Under the pieces are notes generated by a model. The model was not told the DNA's origin. It searched no databases and worked only from the letters and a program-made list of their open reading frames with translations. Of a DNA stretch of 64,000 bases, positions 1-9,211 are shown piece after piece; positions within the stretch are counted from its first letter, which is position 1, and every line of letters starts with the position of its first letter. This DNA is from Herminiimonas sp. (lineage in GTDB: Bacteria; Pseudomonadota; Gammaproteobacteria; Burkholderiales; Burkholderiaceae_D), in contig DAIDBD010000007.1 in assembly GCA_027310305.1 (NCBI GenBank), forward strand, positions 1-64,000. The letters run 5' to 3'. A program made the position numbers and the translations under genes.

Positions 1-783
1 CACTTTGCTACAGATTTTGTCGGTCTCGGTTTTCGAGAAAACCCTTATGTCATGCGCCTTACAGCCCGATGCCACCAGAACAATTGCATCACCCGTCGAT
101 AACCAATTGATTTTGTTCGATTTTTAACCGGACACTACTGATATCGGATGCGCCATCACCCCAGACTTGCTATGGACGGCATGCCATTGGCTGCTCGGAC
201 AGGAATTACAACAACTTTCAACATGGCGGCGGCCCGAAAAAAACATGGTGACATCACTAACTGCGACAGGCTTGAATATTCGCAAAACTTCATCACGGCG
301 AATGGCAGCATTCGACGCTTCAAGCTGGCGGCAGTCAGAACATTTCATTATCGTTTTTTGGCGATTCATTGATGCTGATCAATTATGTTGCCAAACGAAC
401 ATACGCCCATCCGTTTTCTGGGTATTCTCGAACCAGTAGCTGCGTAACAACTGCTTATCCGGGACAACATCATGAAACGATTCATCAAGCCGATCGCTGA
501 TTATATTTTTCAGACTTATCTCTATACGATGTTTGGCGGATATGAGAATGATTTGAAAAAAGAGCTTCAGTATGTCGACATTCCCCACACCTTCACGAGG
601 CATACCCGCTGAGACAGCGAATACATGAAAAATCTCCCGCGTTTTGATTCGGCCATGGGCCGCGATCGAATCCGGCACGCGACCATTGCGCCCACGGTAA
701 AGCCAAGGCGGAAAGCTTCAATCGGCGCTTGCGGCAGGAGCAATATCCAAAAATTGGAGCGGCATCATGTCTTCAAATACAGG
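1..783. other. No supported gene at left edge
   Basis: I see no convincing coding region here. A minus-strand frame is open from about position 126 to the left edge (roughly 37 codons) but has no clear start. A plus-strand 46-codon ORF at 472-612 begins MKRFIKPIADY; it lacks a good ribosome-binding site and I recognise no relatives. The stretch lies downstream of the broken kinase gene, where a partner response regulator might once have been, but no receiver or LuxR helix-turn-helix motif is visible in any frame. Confidence 0.4.
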
Positions 784-1630
784 CTAGGCAGCGTGGATAT
801 GCGGGTCGGCATCAACCGTTTTCAATGGAATAAGGATCGTCAGCACAGTACCTTGTCCGGGTGCGCTGTCGATCAGAAATTCTCCATCCAGCGCAAGCAC
901 TCTTTCTTCGACGCCGACCAGACCGAACGAATTGGTTTTCTTTCGGCGTTCCGGATATATGCCGATACCGTTATCGGTAATTTTCATCGCAAGCCGGTCG
1001 CCATTTCTGGATAGCTCGATCATTACGCGGCTGGCATCGGCATGCCGGATTACATTCGACAATGATTCCTGCACAATGCGGAAAAGAGAAGTGGCCCGGG
1101 CATCGTCGATGGCAAATTCCTTTTCGCTCATGAAAAGATCGCACGCAATGCCGCTGCGGCGGCGGAACTCGTTTACCTGCCATTCGATCGCGGCGGCCAG
1201 TCCGAGATCGAGGACCGCCGGCCGCAAATTGTTGATGATGGTCCGGATGGCCTTGACGGTCGCATCGATGTGGCTGAGAACGGTGCGGACTTTTGCATTC
1301 AGTACGTTCCAATCCGTCGCGAATTCGCTGCCGGTCTTCCTCATGCACGCGGCGCAGGAAATCTTCGCAGGTGGTTTCTGCAAAACGATCCAGTCCGAAT
1401 ATGCGACAGGTTTCCGCCGACCATGTCATTTTCCCGGACTCGGGTTCCAGCCTCCAACTGCCCAGATTGGCCATGTGCTGCGCTTCGGCCAGGTTTCCCG
1501 AGGAAGCAATCGCGCCGGACAGGAATGCGGACAAATTCCGGCACGGACATATTCTGGATACCATGAAATATGCTGAGGACTGCGATAATGTTTTCGGCTG
1601 TTTTCTGCACCACTTCCCGTATTTCGGCAT
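784..1630 (-). pseudogene. Remnant of PAS-domain NarL-type sensor histidine kinase
   Basis: Two frames hold pieces of one kinase. The upstream frame (about 1535 down to 1320) encodes the start of a PAS domain, with AEAQHMANLGSWRLE and later FLRRVHEEDRQRIRDGL. The downstream frame (about 1320 to 784) encodes the end of a HisKA_3-type dimerisation helix (IRTIINNLRPAVLDLGL) followed by a HATPase_c domain with the N-box-like SLSNVIRHADA and the G1 motif ITDNGIGI. The frames meet at about 1305-1325, and the rest of the PAS domain plus the H-box carrying the phospho-accepting histidine are missing at that join. The gene has therefore lost about 100 codons and its frame, and cannot make an active kinase. 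The 5' limit is uncertain, because sequence upstream of 1560 is also frame-disrupted. Confidence 0.7.
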
Positions 1631-1868
1631 GCGCGGCGAAGAGGATGCGGCCAGTCAGGCGGCGGCCGCAGCGAATATGGTTCGGCTGTATGAGCAGGAA
1701 TTCGGTAATGCAGACACGGCGGCTGCCGGCTACTGCGGCGTGGTGGCCGGCAAACCGAACAAGGCGGCGGCATATTGCGGTGCCGCCATCAATTCCTGAT
1801 TCGAAGCCTGAATCCAGAGGACCGATAATTTGAATCGGCATCACGGAATCCAAAGGACTGCGTAACTG

Positions 1869-4800
1869 CTAGTCCTTTGCTGCTTCAACAGGCACTTCTT
1901 TTTCCGCCAGGCCTTGCCCGACCGCTCGCAGGATATCGGCAATCGCGGCACGGAATGCCGCCAATTGCTGCGGATTTTCGCCATCATCCTTGAGCGCCTG
2001 TTCCACGGCGGCTGCGGATTTCGCCAGATCGATGGCGCCGACATTGGCAGCCATGCCAAAAATGCCATGGCTCGCCATTTGCATGGCTTCGCGGTCATTG
2101 CCGCCGAACGCGGCATCGAATTTCTCCAGCGTTTCCGCCAGCGCGGGCAGCAGCATCGCAAGAATTTGATGATACAGCGCCGTGTCGCCGCCAAGCCGGT
2201 CGAGCGTGTCGTTGGTGTCGAAGCCCGGAATTTCTATCGGCGCATCGTCAACTGCCTGGCGGTTGCCGCTACCGGCATTGACGGCTGAAGTTTTTCGGGA
2301 TGCATCGTCATCGAGGCCGCTTTGCTTCAGCCAGCGCGCCAGCGTTTGATAGAACGCATCGGGATCGATCGGCTTGGCGATGTGGTCCTGCATGCCGCTG
2401 CGCAGGCACTGTTCGCGCTCTTCCGCGGTGGCATGCGCAGTCATGGCAACGATCGGCAATGCCGCGTATCGCGCATCGGCCCGAATCCGTCTGGCGGCGG
2501 AATGGCCGCCCAGTTCCGGCATCTGGATATCCATCAGCATCAGGTCGTAGCCCTGCGGCCCGGCGGAAAACAGTTTTTCCAGAGCCAGCCGGCCATTGTC
2601 GGCAATCTCGACTTGCAGCCCGGCGGCAGTAAGCATTTCCAGCGCAATCTGCTGGTTGACTTCATTGTCTTCCGCCAGCAGCACTTTGCCGCCATCGAAG
2701 CGCGGCAGCATTCGCGGCTGCCATGCCGCCGCATGGCGAGCGGCATTCTGCACCAGCACGTTTGCCAGCGTGTCCAGCAACAGGGATTGATTGATCGGCT
2801 TGAATAAAACGCCCGCGATCGGCGCGGTTTCGGCTTGGGAAAGTACATCTTCGCGGCCAAGCGCCGTCACCAGAACCACCTTCGGCAGATGCGCCAGATC
2901 GGCTCGGCTGATTGCCGTCGCCAGTTCCAGTCCGTTCATGCCGGGCATGCGCAAGTCCGCCAGTATCAAGTCATATGGCTGGGCGTCATCGGCTTGCAGA
3001 ATCGCGGCCAACGCTTCTGCGCCGCTGGCTTCGGCATTGACTTGCAATCGGAAGCCTTCCAATGCGCGCACCAGAATTTCCCGCGCGGCGGGATTGTCGT
3101 CCACCACCAGCACGCGGCTGGCAAGCAGCGCGTCCGGCAAGTTCACCGCAGGTTCGCTTGCCTGAGCGGCCAGGCCGAAACGCGCGGTGAAGCTGAAGGT
3201 CGAACCGGTGCCGGGACTGCTTTCGACCGCCATGTCGCCTTCCATCATTTCCACCAGGCGCTTGCTGATCGTCAGTCCGAGGCCGGTGCCGCCATACTTG
3301 CGAGTGGTCGAGCTGTCGGCCTGGGTGAACGCATTGAACAGCTTGCGCTGCTGTTCCGGCGCCATGCCGATGCCGGTATCGCGTACCGCGAAATGCAATT
3401 CCACCCAATTCAACCCTGTGCGCGACACCCGGCAGCACAGATGAATCTCGCCGTGAGAAGTGAATTTGATGGCATTGCTGACCAGGTTGACCAGCACCTG
3501 GCCCAGCCGCAACGGATCGCCCACCATGCGGCCCGGCACGTCGGGCGCGATGTCGAACAGGAACTCCAGACCTTTTTCATGGGCGCGCTGACTGGTGACG
3601 TTGGTGACGTTGGCCAGCACTTCATTGAAGGAAAACTCGATTTTTTCGATGTCGATCCTGCCGGCTTCGATTTTGGAAAAATCGAGAATGTCGTCGATGA
3701 TGCCGAGCAGGGAAAGCGCTGCGCGGTGTATTTTTTCGACGTAATCGCGCTGCCTGATCGTCAGTTCGGTGCGCAATGCAAGATAGGCCATGCCGATGAC
3801 CGCATTCATCGGCGTGCGGATCTCATGGCTCATGTTGGCCAGGAATTCGGATTTCATGCGCGACGCATCCTCGGCGACTTCCTTGGCGGTTTTCAACGCG
3901 CGCTCATGGCCTTTCAATTCCGTATTGATGCGCACCAGTTCCGAGGTGCGCTCGGCCACGCGCTGTTCCAGTACGCGCTCGGAGCGCTTCAGGCTGTCGA
4001 CCAGTTGCTGTTGCGCGCTTTCCTTTTCGCGCCGGATCTGGTGAAAGCGATCCGCCAGCGCCAGCGATAGCAACAGCATTTCCATTGCGGAGCCGATCTG
4101 CATGCCGTAAATGCTGATGAAATTCGGAATCCACAAACCGAAGCTGCGCAGCGCGGTCAGCACGGCCATCAGCACCAGGAGACTGAAAGCCAGCAGGAAG
4201 AACCGGGCGCTGCGCTGGCCGCGCAGCAGGCATGCGATGCCCACGACGATGGCGAGCACCATGTTGAGTGCATCGATAGCGATGGCGCCCCTGATCATCG
4301 TGCCGTATGTCAGTAGCGCGAAACCGATCATCTGCAGCACATTGAGCGCCAGGAATCCGACCATGACCCGATCGAGCCACGGCACGGTTTCCCGGGTTGC
4401 CAGCAGCCGCCGCTGGAACAGCAGCAGCGTGAAGCCGGTGGAAGCGAATCCGATCATCGATGAAATCATGCCCCAGGCGGGCGAGGCGGGCCACAGGAAC
4501 TGGAAACCTATGCCGCTGAAGGCCAGCAGCGACAATGCATTGGCCGCGACGAACAGCACATAATAAAAATAGGTCCGGTCGCGCAACGAGATGAACAGCA
4601 GGAAGTTATACAGCCCCAGCGCCAGCAGCATGCCGAAGTACAGCGCTTGCCCCATGTATTCATACAAGGTTTTTTGATTGAAGGCTTGCGGCTCCCACAA
4701 TTTGGCCGGGATATCGATCGTGGTGCGCGACGCGACGCGCAGATAGTAGGTGGCGGCCGAACCTGCCGGCAGATGAAGCGGAAATACGAAGTTGCGGTGC

Positions 4801-5237
4801 GCCAGCGGACGTTCCGCAAACGGCCTGGCGTGTCCGGTAACGATGCGCGCAAAGCCGGACGCGCCGGGCGTATACAGTTCCACATGATGCAAATGCGGAA
4901 AGCCGATTTCCAGCAGCCGTTCCAAATCGCCTGACGATGCATTGCGCAGCGTGACGCGCAACCAGATCGCCGATGACCGCAGTCCGAAGCTTAACGAATC
5001 CTTGTGCTGCTGCAGCCGTTGAAAGCGGCCGGCAAATTCCGCATTGCTGACCTGTTCGATCGTCCATTGCTGCGCCGGATCCTCCAGTATTTCCCAGTAG
5101 GGCGTCAGATTGATGACGTCCGGCGTCGAGGTGTCGTTCAGCCATACGCTTTGGGCATGCGCCGGTATCGCTGCGGACAAAATCCACAGCAAAACAAGTC
5201 CGCAGCAACGATGACGCATACGAAAAAAACCACGCAT
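1869..5237 (-). CDS. 7TM hybrid sensor histidine kinase with two receivers and HPt
   Basis: A membrane hybrid kinase of 1122 residues. The start at 5237 follows a GGTGGAG ribosome-binding site by 8 bases; a start 17 codons upstream is possible but lacks one. Domains in order: signal peptide (1-28, ending AHA), 7TMR-DISMED2 extracellular sensor (about 40-175), seven-helix 7TMR-DISM membrane block (about 190-395), coiled coil, HisKA with [10 protein letters not shown] (His about 471), HATPase_c with G2 motif [13 protein letters not shown], a first receiver (Asp about 761 in ADLRMPG), a second receiver (Asp about 903 in LMDIQMPE) and a C-terminal HPt (His about 1057 in [14 protein letters not shown]). 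All phosphorelay residues are present. DISM sensors are thought to bind carbohydrates or related ligands. No output regulator is adjacent, so the target is unknown. Confidence 0.9.
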   Translation of the reverse strand: MRGFFRMRHRCCGLVLLWILSAAIPAHAQSVWLNDTSTPDVINLTPYWEILEDPAQQWTIEQVSNAEFAGRFQRLQQHKDSLSFGLRSSAIWLRVTLRNASSGDLERLLEIGFPHLHHVELYTPGASGFARIVTGHARPFAERPLAHRNFVFPLHLPAGSAATYYLRVASRTTIDIPAKLWEPQAFNQKTLYEYMGQALYFGMLLALGLYNFLLFISLRDRTYFYYVLFVAANALSLLAFSGIGFQFLWPASPAWGMISSMIGFASTGFTLLLFQRRLLATRETVPWLDRVMVGFLALNVLQMIGFALLTYGTMIRGAIAIDALNMVLAIVVGIACLLRGQRSARFFLLAFSLLVLMAVLTALRSFGLWIPNFISIYGMQIGSAMEMLLLSLALADRFHQIRREKESAQQQLVDSLKRSERVLEQRVAERTSELVRINTELKGHERALKTAKEVAEDASRMKSEFLANMSHEIRTPMNAVIGMAYLALRTELTIRQRDYVEKIHRAALSLLGIIDDILDFSKIEAGRIDIEKIEFSFNEVLANVTNVTSQRAHEKGLEFLFDIAPDVPGRMVGDPLRLGQVLVNLVSNAIKFTSHGEIHLCCRVSRTGLNWVELHFAVRDTGIGMAPEQQRKLFNAFTQADSSTTRKYGGTGLGLTISKRLVEMMEGDMAVESSPGTGSTFSFTARFGLAAQASEPAVNLPDALLASRVLVVDDNPAAREILVRALEGFRLQVNAEASGAEALAAILQADDAQPYDLILADLRMPGMNGLELATAISRADLAHLPKVVLVTALGREDVLSQAETAPIAGVLFKPINQSLLLDTLANVLVQNAARHAAAWQPRMLPRFDGGKVLLAEDNEVNQQIALEMLTAAGLQVEIADNGRLALEKLFSAGPQGYDLMLMDIQMPELGGHSAARRIRADARYAALPIVAMTAHATAEEREQCLRSGMQDHIAKPIDPDAFYQTLARWLKQSGLDDDASRKTSAVNAGSGNRQAVDDAPIEIPGFDTNDTLDRLGGDTALYHQILAMLLPALAETLEKFDAAFGGNDREAMQMASHGIFGMAANVGAIDLAKSAAAVEQALKDDGENPQQLAAFRAAIADILRAVGQGLAEKEVPVEAAKD

Positions 5238-5466
5238 CAGGGAAACTCCACCGGGCTGAAAAAACAGCAGGTTTCGAAATTGCAACAAGTTTTATCGTAG
5301 CAGCATAACCGGAGAACCGTGATCGTTCTTTCGTAAAAGGTAAAAACAGGGTTCGATCCAAAAAATTATCATTTCTTCATGGAAATCAAATAATATTGCA
5401 GAAAATATAATAACGGTGCGGTTCCTGAAAGACGGCGCACAAAAAGCCGCGCGGCGAACGGGAGGC

Positions 5467-6398
5467 ATGTTGAGCACAACCCTGGAACATGAAGCCGTCA
5501 TCATCGGCAGCGGATTCGGCGGTGCGGTGATGTGCGCGCGTCTGGCAAGGCAATGGCCGGGCCGGGTGCTGCTGCTGGAGCGCGGCAAAGCCTATCCGAT
5601 GGGCGGCTTTCCGCGCAGTCCGCATGACCTGGCCGACAATGTCTGGTGCGCGGACGGCGACGTCAGCTTTCAAGGACTAGCCGCATTCGGCGAATTCTTC
5701 GCCGGCAAACTGTGGGATGTGTATGGCCCGCATTTGCCGTCGGCGTCCAATCAGCCGCAGCGCCGTTATCCGAAGTTCACGACCGAAGGCGTCACCGGCG
5801 CCGACATCGGCATGCATCCGTTCAACACCGCCGACGGCCTCGGATTGCAACTGACGCGTTTCGCGCGCGTCCCCAGCCCGGCTGGTCCGTCAGCAAGCTG
5901 CTGGCGCTGGCGGCGGACCTGACGCATCAGGAATGCGCGTCGCCGGAATGCCACATGCTGAGCTTCATGTGGGGCAGCGGCCGGCCCGCGCTGTTCAATC
6001 ATGCCAACCTGGCGCCGGAAACCCATGACCGGCTGGGCGACCTGTTCGGCGGCGCGCCGCTGCATTACTACCGCCATATCAACAAAATGGTGAACAGCGG
6101 GCACAGCGCCGTCAAATTCGATCCAGCCAATCCGCGCTACGCTGTGTTGCCGGACAATTATCTGACGCATGCCGCGCAGATCGGCACGCCGATTCTGTTC
6201 ATCCAGGGCCAGGACAATCGCGTGTTCGCCGATTCCAATATCCAGTGCCACGCGCGGCTGGAAGCCATCGTGCCCGGGCGGCACAAACTGCATGTCTTTC
6301 CGGGCTATGGCCATCAGGATATTTTCATGGGAAAAGAGGTGCATCTCGACATCTTCCCGCATCTGATCAAATTCCTGCGCGGGCACTGCCATGACTGA
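5467..6398 (+). pseudogene. Remnant of GMC oxidoreductase fused to alpha/beta hydrolase
   Basis: The 5' frame (5467 to about 5870) starts after GGGAGG and encodes an FAD-binding Rossmann motif, AVIIGSGFGGAVMCARLA, followed by RGKAYPMGGFPRSP. It then jumps, at about residue 60, to sequence belonging to the middle and hydrolase part of the family (KLWDVYGPHL, TTEGVTGADIGMHPFNTADG). A one-base frame change at about 5865-5880 leads into a second frame (to 6398) encoding the C-terminal hydrolase end: PGWSVSKLLALAADL, ASPECHMLSFMWG and VFPGYGHQDIFMGK. Intact members of this cholesterol-oxidase-like family are about 1100 residues, and only about 310 codons remain here. The GMC catalytic domain is deleted. 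It was the first gene of a pair with the phosphoesterase remnant that overlaps its stop codon. Confidence 0.75.
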
Positions 6399-6689
6399 AC
6401 CGAAGCTGCCGCCGGGTCTCGTCATGTGGCCCGACAGCGGCGCGCCGCGCAATCGCCTGTGCATGCTGATCAGCGATATTCACTGCACCGATCGAATTGC
6501 TGCTGGTGCTCAACGGCGATACCGTCGCTCTGATGCAGCAGCAAATGGGCGGAGGCAGGCGTCTATCCATGGCATCGCGGCGATCCGCGCTTCACCGGCA
6601 TCGTGCTGGCGATCACGATGCCGGACAATGGCTACCGCTACTATGCACGCGATCTGACCAGTTGGAGCGACCGCCGCGATCGCTGGTGA
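6391..6689 (+). pseudogene. Remnant of calcineurin-like metallophosphoesterase
   Basis: The start codon overlaps the stop of the preceding remnant (ATGACTGA), a sign of former translational coupling. The first frame encodes a typical beginning, GLVMWPDSGAPRNRL then MLISDIHCTD, the DxH metal motif of calcineurin-like phosphoesterases. From about 6490 another frame gives LLLVLNGDTVALMQ, matching the GD(x) second motif. A further frame from about 6565 to 6689 encodes a plausible native C-terminus (VYPWHRGDPRFTGIV ... LTSWSDRRDRW). The GNH and histidine metal motifs are gone. Intact relatives are several hundred residues long, so most of the gene is deleted. Confidence 0.6.
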
Positions 6690-6784
6690 TGCGGTCCGAA
6701 ATATCGCTTCAATTTAAATATTGTTACAAGGAAAGGTTTTCTTGTGTGCTGTACATATATACAGTTAAATCACGAGGAGCCAGC

Positions 6785-7090
6785 ATGAAACAACGTAACC
6801 ATCATCCGTTCCAGGCTTTTGAAAATCCCGCGCTGCGTCTGGCGGTTGCGGCGACGGAAGAGCGCAAACCTCTGGTTACGCGTTTTGGCGAAAGCGTCGA
6901 TGTCCGCAATCGCGGAACGCTTCCAATGGGCCGCTTTGCCGGCAGCCAGGCTCAAACACAGGCTGCGCCCGCCGTGGTGCGATTATGGATAGCGGAACAA
7001 TGCCATGAATTTTCTGCGCATCAGGCGTGGGGGATGGCGGCGCAATTGCTGGCGGCTGCCGCATTGGCCGACAGCCAAAACAACCACTAA
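6785..7090 (+). CDS. Hypothetical protein, 101 residues
   Basis: I do not recognise this gene. It starts at 6785 after a strong ribosome-binding site (ACGAGGAGCCAGC), which is the main argument that it is real; a longer reading frame upstream runs through the phosphoesterase remnant and is not credible. The protein has a polar N-terminus (MKQRNHHPFQAFENPALRLAV), a basic middle, and an Ala/Leu-rich C-terminal stretch with two likely helices (WGMAAQLLAAAALADSQ). It has no signal peptide, no clear membrane span and no metal-binding motif. The upstream 90 bases are AT-rich compared with the flanking remnants, as expected for a promoter. Confidence 0.55.
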   Translation: MKQRNHHPFQAFENPALRLAVAATEERKPLVTRFGESVDVRNRGTLPMGRFAGSQAQTQAAPAVVRLWIAEQCHEFSAHQAWGMAAQLLAAAALADSQNNH

Positions 7091-7173
7091 ACTTCATTTT
7101 TTCGGTAGCCGGCAGCGATCGGCCGAATGGGATTTGACTGGTTGTTGCGCCAGCATAAAGACGGGAAAGAGAC

Positions 7174-7197
7174 AATCGGGCAACATGTTGCCCGATT
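7174..7197. repeat. Perfect 24 bp palindrome
   Basis: A self-complementary 12+12 bp sequence with core GGGCAACATGTTGCCC lies in the gap between the 101-residue gene and the small minus-strand gene. There is no loop and no T-run on either side, so a simple intrinsic terminator is not obvious. It could be an operator for a dimeric regulator, or a bidirectional stem that ends transcripts of the two convergent genes. Confidence 0.5.
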
Positions 7198-7323
7198 CCT
7201 GCTGCAGTCAGCCGTGCTGCCTGTGCCGGTGCGTCTCGCCAGGCGCCGCACCGTTCATTTTGTCAGACGCTTTAAAATATTTTTTCCGGCAGATCGGATA
7301 TTTGTCATGCGCAGGTTATTCGG

Positions 7324-7497
7324 CTAAAACAGTTCGGCCGCATCTGTTTTCATCTCTTTTGCTTCTTCGATCATCCTGCGATCCTTAATGCGTTTGCGGG
7401 TAATCGCTGCATGCTGCTCGGCTGTCATCGGTGGTGCGGTCATCAATTCCTTCAACTGCGCCATATTGGTGTAATTGCTCTTCGTATGAGTGTCCAA
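7324..7497 (-). CDS. Small hypothetical protein with TTG start, 57 residues
   Basis: A short frame starting with TTG at 7497, preceded by a near-perfect ribosome-binding site (GGGAGGTAAG, six bases upstream of the start). The product begins with DTHTKSNYTNMAQLKELM and continues through PPMTAEQHAAITRKRIKD to a charged end, EEAKEMKTDAAELF. It is hydrophilic and predicted helical, with alternating Lys/Arg and Glu, and has no signal or membrane segment. I do not recognise a family. The strong ribosome-binding site and protein-like composition support translation; the rare start codon makes it easy to miss. Its neighbours are also uncharacterised. Confidence 0.5.
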   Translation of the reverse strand: MDTHTKSNYTNMAQLKELMTAPPMTAEQHAAITRKRIKDRRMIEEAKEMKTDAAELF

Positions 7498-8063
7498 ATT
7501 ACTTACCTCCCGGATTAATCATCAGCGCCAGCCGTCCATCATTTGCTGTCAAGCCAAATGCTGAAAAGCCCGACTTTGCCTTACGTAAAAAGTTATCTAT
7601 GGCAAAGGATAGTATGAAATCAGGCTACTGTTTCATTTTGCGTGAAATTTATATATTGGCTCTGATGCAACGCAAATCATGTGCCATGTCGATACATCAT
7701 TATTTTGCGGAAAGATCTTGATAAAGATGCAAAGGGAACCGCATGATCGGCGCATCATGCGGCCGTATTGATTCCGGACATTCCGCAGGTTTTGAACATA
7801 TCGCAATACGGTTATTTTCAGTTGCAGCCAATCGATCAAAGCAAAATTAATCCATGCCAATGCATTGGCTGCGGACTACGCAAGCACCTTCTCTATTTTC
7901 CGCCGCATGGATTTTCACGCATGCGAAGCAACGTTTTTATTTTTAATTAAATACAGCCCTGCGGGATATTCGAATGCACTGGCCTGTCCAATTTTTTTGT
8001 GCCTGATGACAGGGCAATTTCAATATGAAAACCTGTCCCGGTTCTAATTTTCTGGAGCAGCCC
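7498..8063. other. AT-rich intergenic region
   Basis: No convincing gene on either strand. The stretch must hold the promoters of the divergent small gene (minus strand) and of the 239-residue gene (plus strand). It is clearly richer in A and T than the surrounding sequence. Short ORFs here lack ribosome-binding sites and protein-like composition. Confidence 0.4.
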
Positions 8064-8783
8064 ATGGAAAGTGAATACATGCAAAAAGCGAGTTCCGACT
8101 TTGAAGAAATGAATGAGAAATTGCGCCGCGAAGTGATCAGATCGCTGGAAGCGTATGGTGCAAGACCGGTTTCCGATTTATCCGATATGACTGAAGGCGA
8201 AAGAGCAAAATGGCTGTTCTGGAATCTGCATGAAAGTCTAGATGAGGTCAGGAAGATGGAGCCGACGCTGATCGGCCAGGTCATGAGCACGCAATTGACG
8301 ATAAGCGACGGCCAGTCGATGTGGACCGACAAGAAAGGTCTTGAGAAAAGATTGGAGTTGAGTTGCAAGTGGCATTTGCTGCTCACTTATTCAATTTATC
8401 AAACTGAAAAAACCTATGAAATAGGGGACGGCTGGATCAATCTTTACATCGGAGAAAATCCGCCGGTACGTCCATTGCTGCAAGAAAACCAGAAAGGCTA
8501 TCTGGATGCCGATCATTCGCTGTATCCGAATCAGCTGTTTCTGGATGGATGGATTACTGAAAATGTTTGGCAGGAAATAAAACCGCATTTGTACAACCCG
8601 AGCCCTGCCTGCCGCACCGACGTTTTGCTGCTGGATAATTTCCTGTTCCCGGTCAAGAAAGGATTCGATTTCGTTACCGGGCCGGCCGGTTCGATCGGAA
8701 TTACCAATATGGAATTCCGTACTTTTTCTCACCCTACCGAACGCAGGATGACAAGACGCGGCGAACCGCGTCAACGTTCCTGA
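8064..8783 (+). CDS. Hypothetical protein, 239 residues
   Basis: Function not recognised. I chose the start at 8064 (MESEYMQKASSDFEEM) because GGAG lies 8 bases upstream; an in-frame ATG at 8025 would add 13 residues without a ribosome-binding site. The protein is soluble, with no signal peptide. It begins with a charged helical region (about 1-60, with the ERAKWLFWNLHESLDEV helix), followed by a mixed region containing YEIGDGWINLYIGENPP and YPNQLFLDGWITENVW, rich in aromatic residues. The extreme C-terminus is very basic (TERRMTRRGEPRQRS). The gene stands alone and converges on the DoxX remnant. It looks intact, unlike its neighbours. Confidence 0.6.
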   Translation: MESEYMQKASSDFEEMNEKLRREVIRSLEAYGARPVSDLSDMTEGERAKWLFWNLHESLDEVRKMEPTLIGQVMSTQLTISDGQSMWTDKKGLEKRLELSCKWHLLLTYSIYQTEKTYEIGDGWINLYIGENPPVRPLLQENQKGYLDADHSLYPNQLFLDGWITENVWQEIKPHLYNPSPACRTDVLLLDNFLFPVKKGFDFVTGPAGSIGITNMEFRTFSHPTERRMTRRGEPRQRS

Positions 8784-8827
8784 TCCGCGCTGCAATCATT
8801 TTGATGCTGCCCGTGCGGGAAAAACGA

Positions 8828-9192
8828 TCACATCCTGTTTTTCCTGGAAAGCCAGTAATCCAGCGAGATTTCTCCGGGGCCGAATGATTGAATGCGAACA
8901 AGCCGAGCGCTGCCGGCCGGGATAGCAGTCCGGCGAACAGCAGGATCGGCAGCGCCAGTTCGCCGGCGGTTCCCATCAATGCGGCGATTTCCGGCGGCAG
9001 TATCGGCACCTGGTATTCATCGCGAAACAATGCCAGCGTTGCGCTCCAGTCGCCGATTTTCGTCAGCCCCGCCTTGAAAAACTGCCAGCCGACAAACAGC
9101 CGCAACGCCAGGCTCAACAACGAGCCGCCCCAATCAGTCAGTCGCGCATCGAAACGGGACAGGCCTTGATGAAAACGCAGGATGTTTTGCAT
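8828..9192 (-). pseudogene. DoxX-family membrane protein with internal deletion (bufD-like)
   Basis: The frame from 9192 encodes the first part of a DoxX protein: a cytosolic start (MQNILRFHQGLSRFD), a helix with ALRLFVGWQFFKAGLTK, and ELALPILLFAGLLSRPAALGL. After GLFAFN the frame breaks at about 8883. In another frame the normal C-terminus, GPGEISLDYWLSRKNRM and a stop at 8828-8830, follows at once. About 40 codons, covering the last transmembrane helices, are missing, so the protein should not fold in the membrane. DoxX genes are the usual fourth member of bufferin operons, and this one lies 19 bases after the bufBC gene, which fits that role. The unmatched in-frame extension to 8734 is an artefact of the deletion. 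Confidence 0.75.
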
Positions 9193-9211
9193 TTGATTTG
9201 CATTGGCTCTT

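Noticed and set aside
472-612. 46-codon plus-strand ORF (MKRFIKPIADY...)
   Set aside because: No good ribosome-binding site, no recognisable relatives and no supporting context; kept only as a remark.
2835-4070. 411-codon plus-strand frame inside the hybrid kinase
   Set aside because: Composition rich in His, Arg and Gln is typical of an antisense shadow; the minus-strand kinase domains are certain.
7127-7327. 66-codon plus-strand ORF after the 101-residue gene
   Set aside because: No ribosome-binding site, basic low-quality composition, and it overlaps the palindrome.
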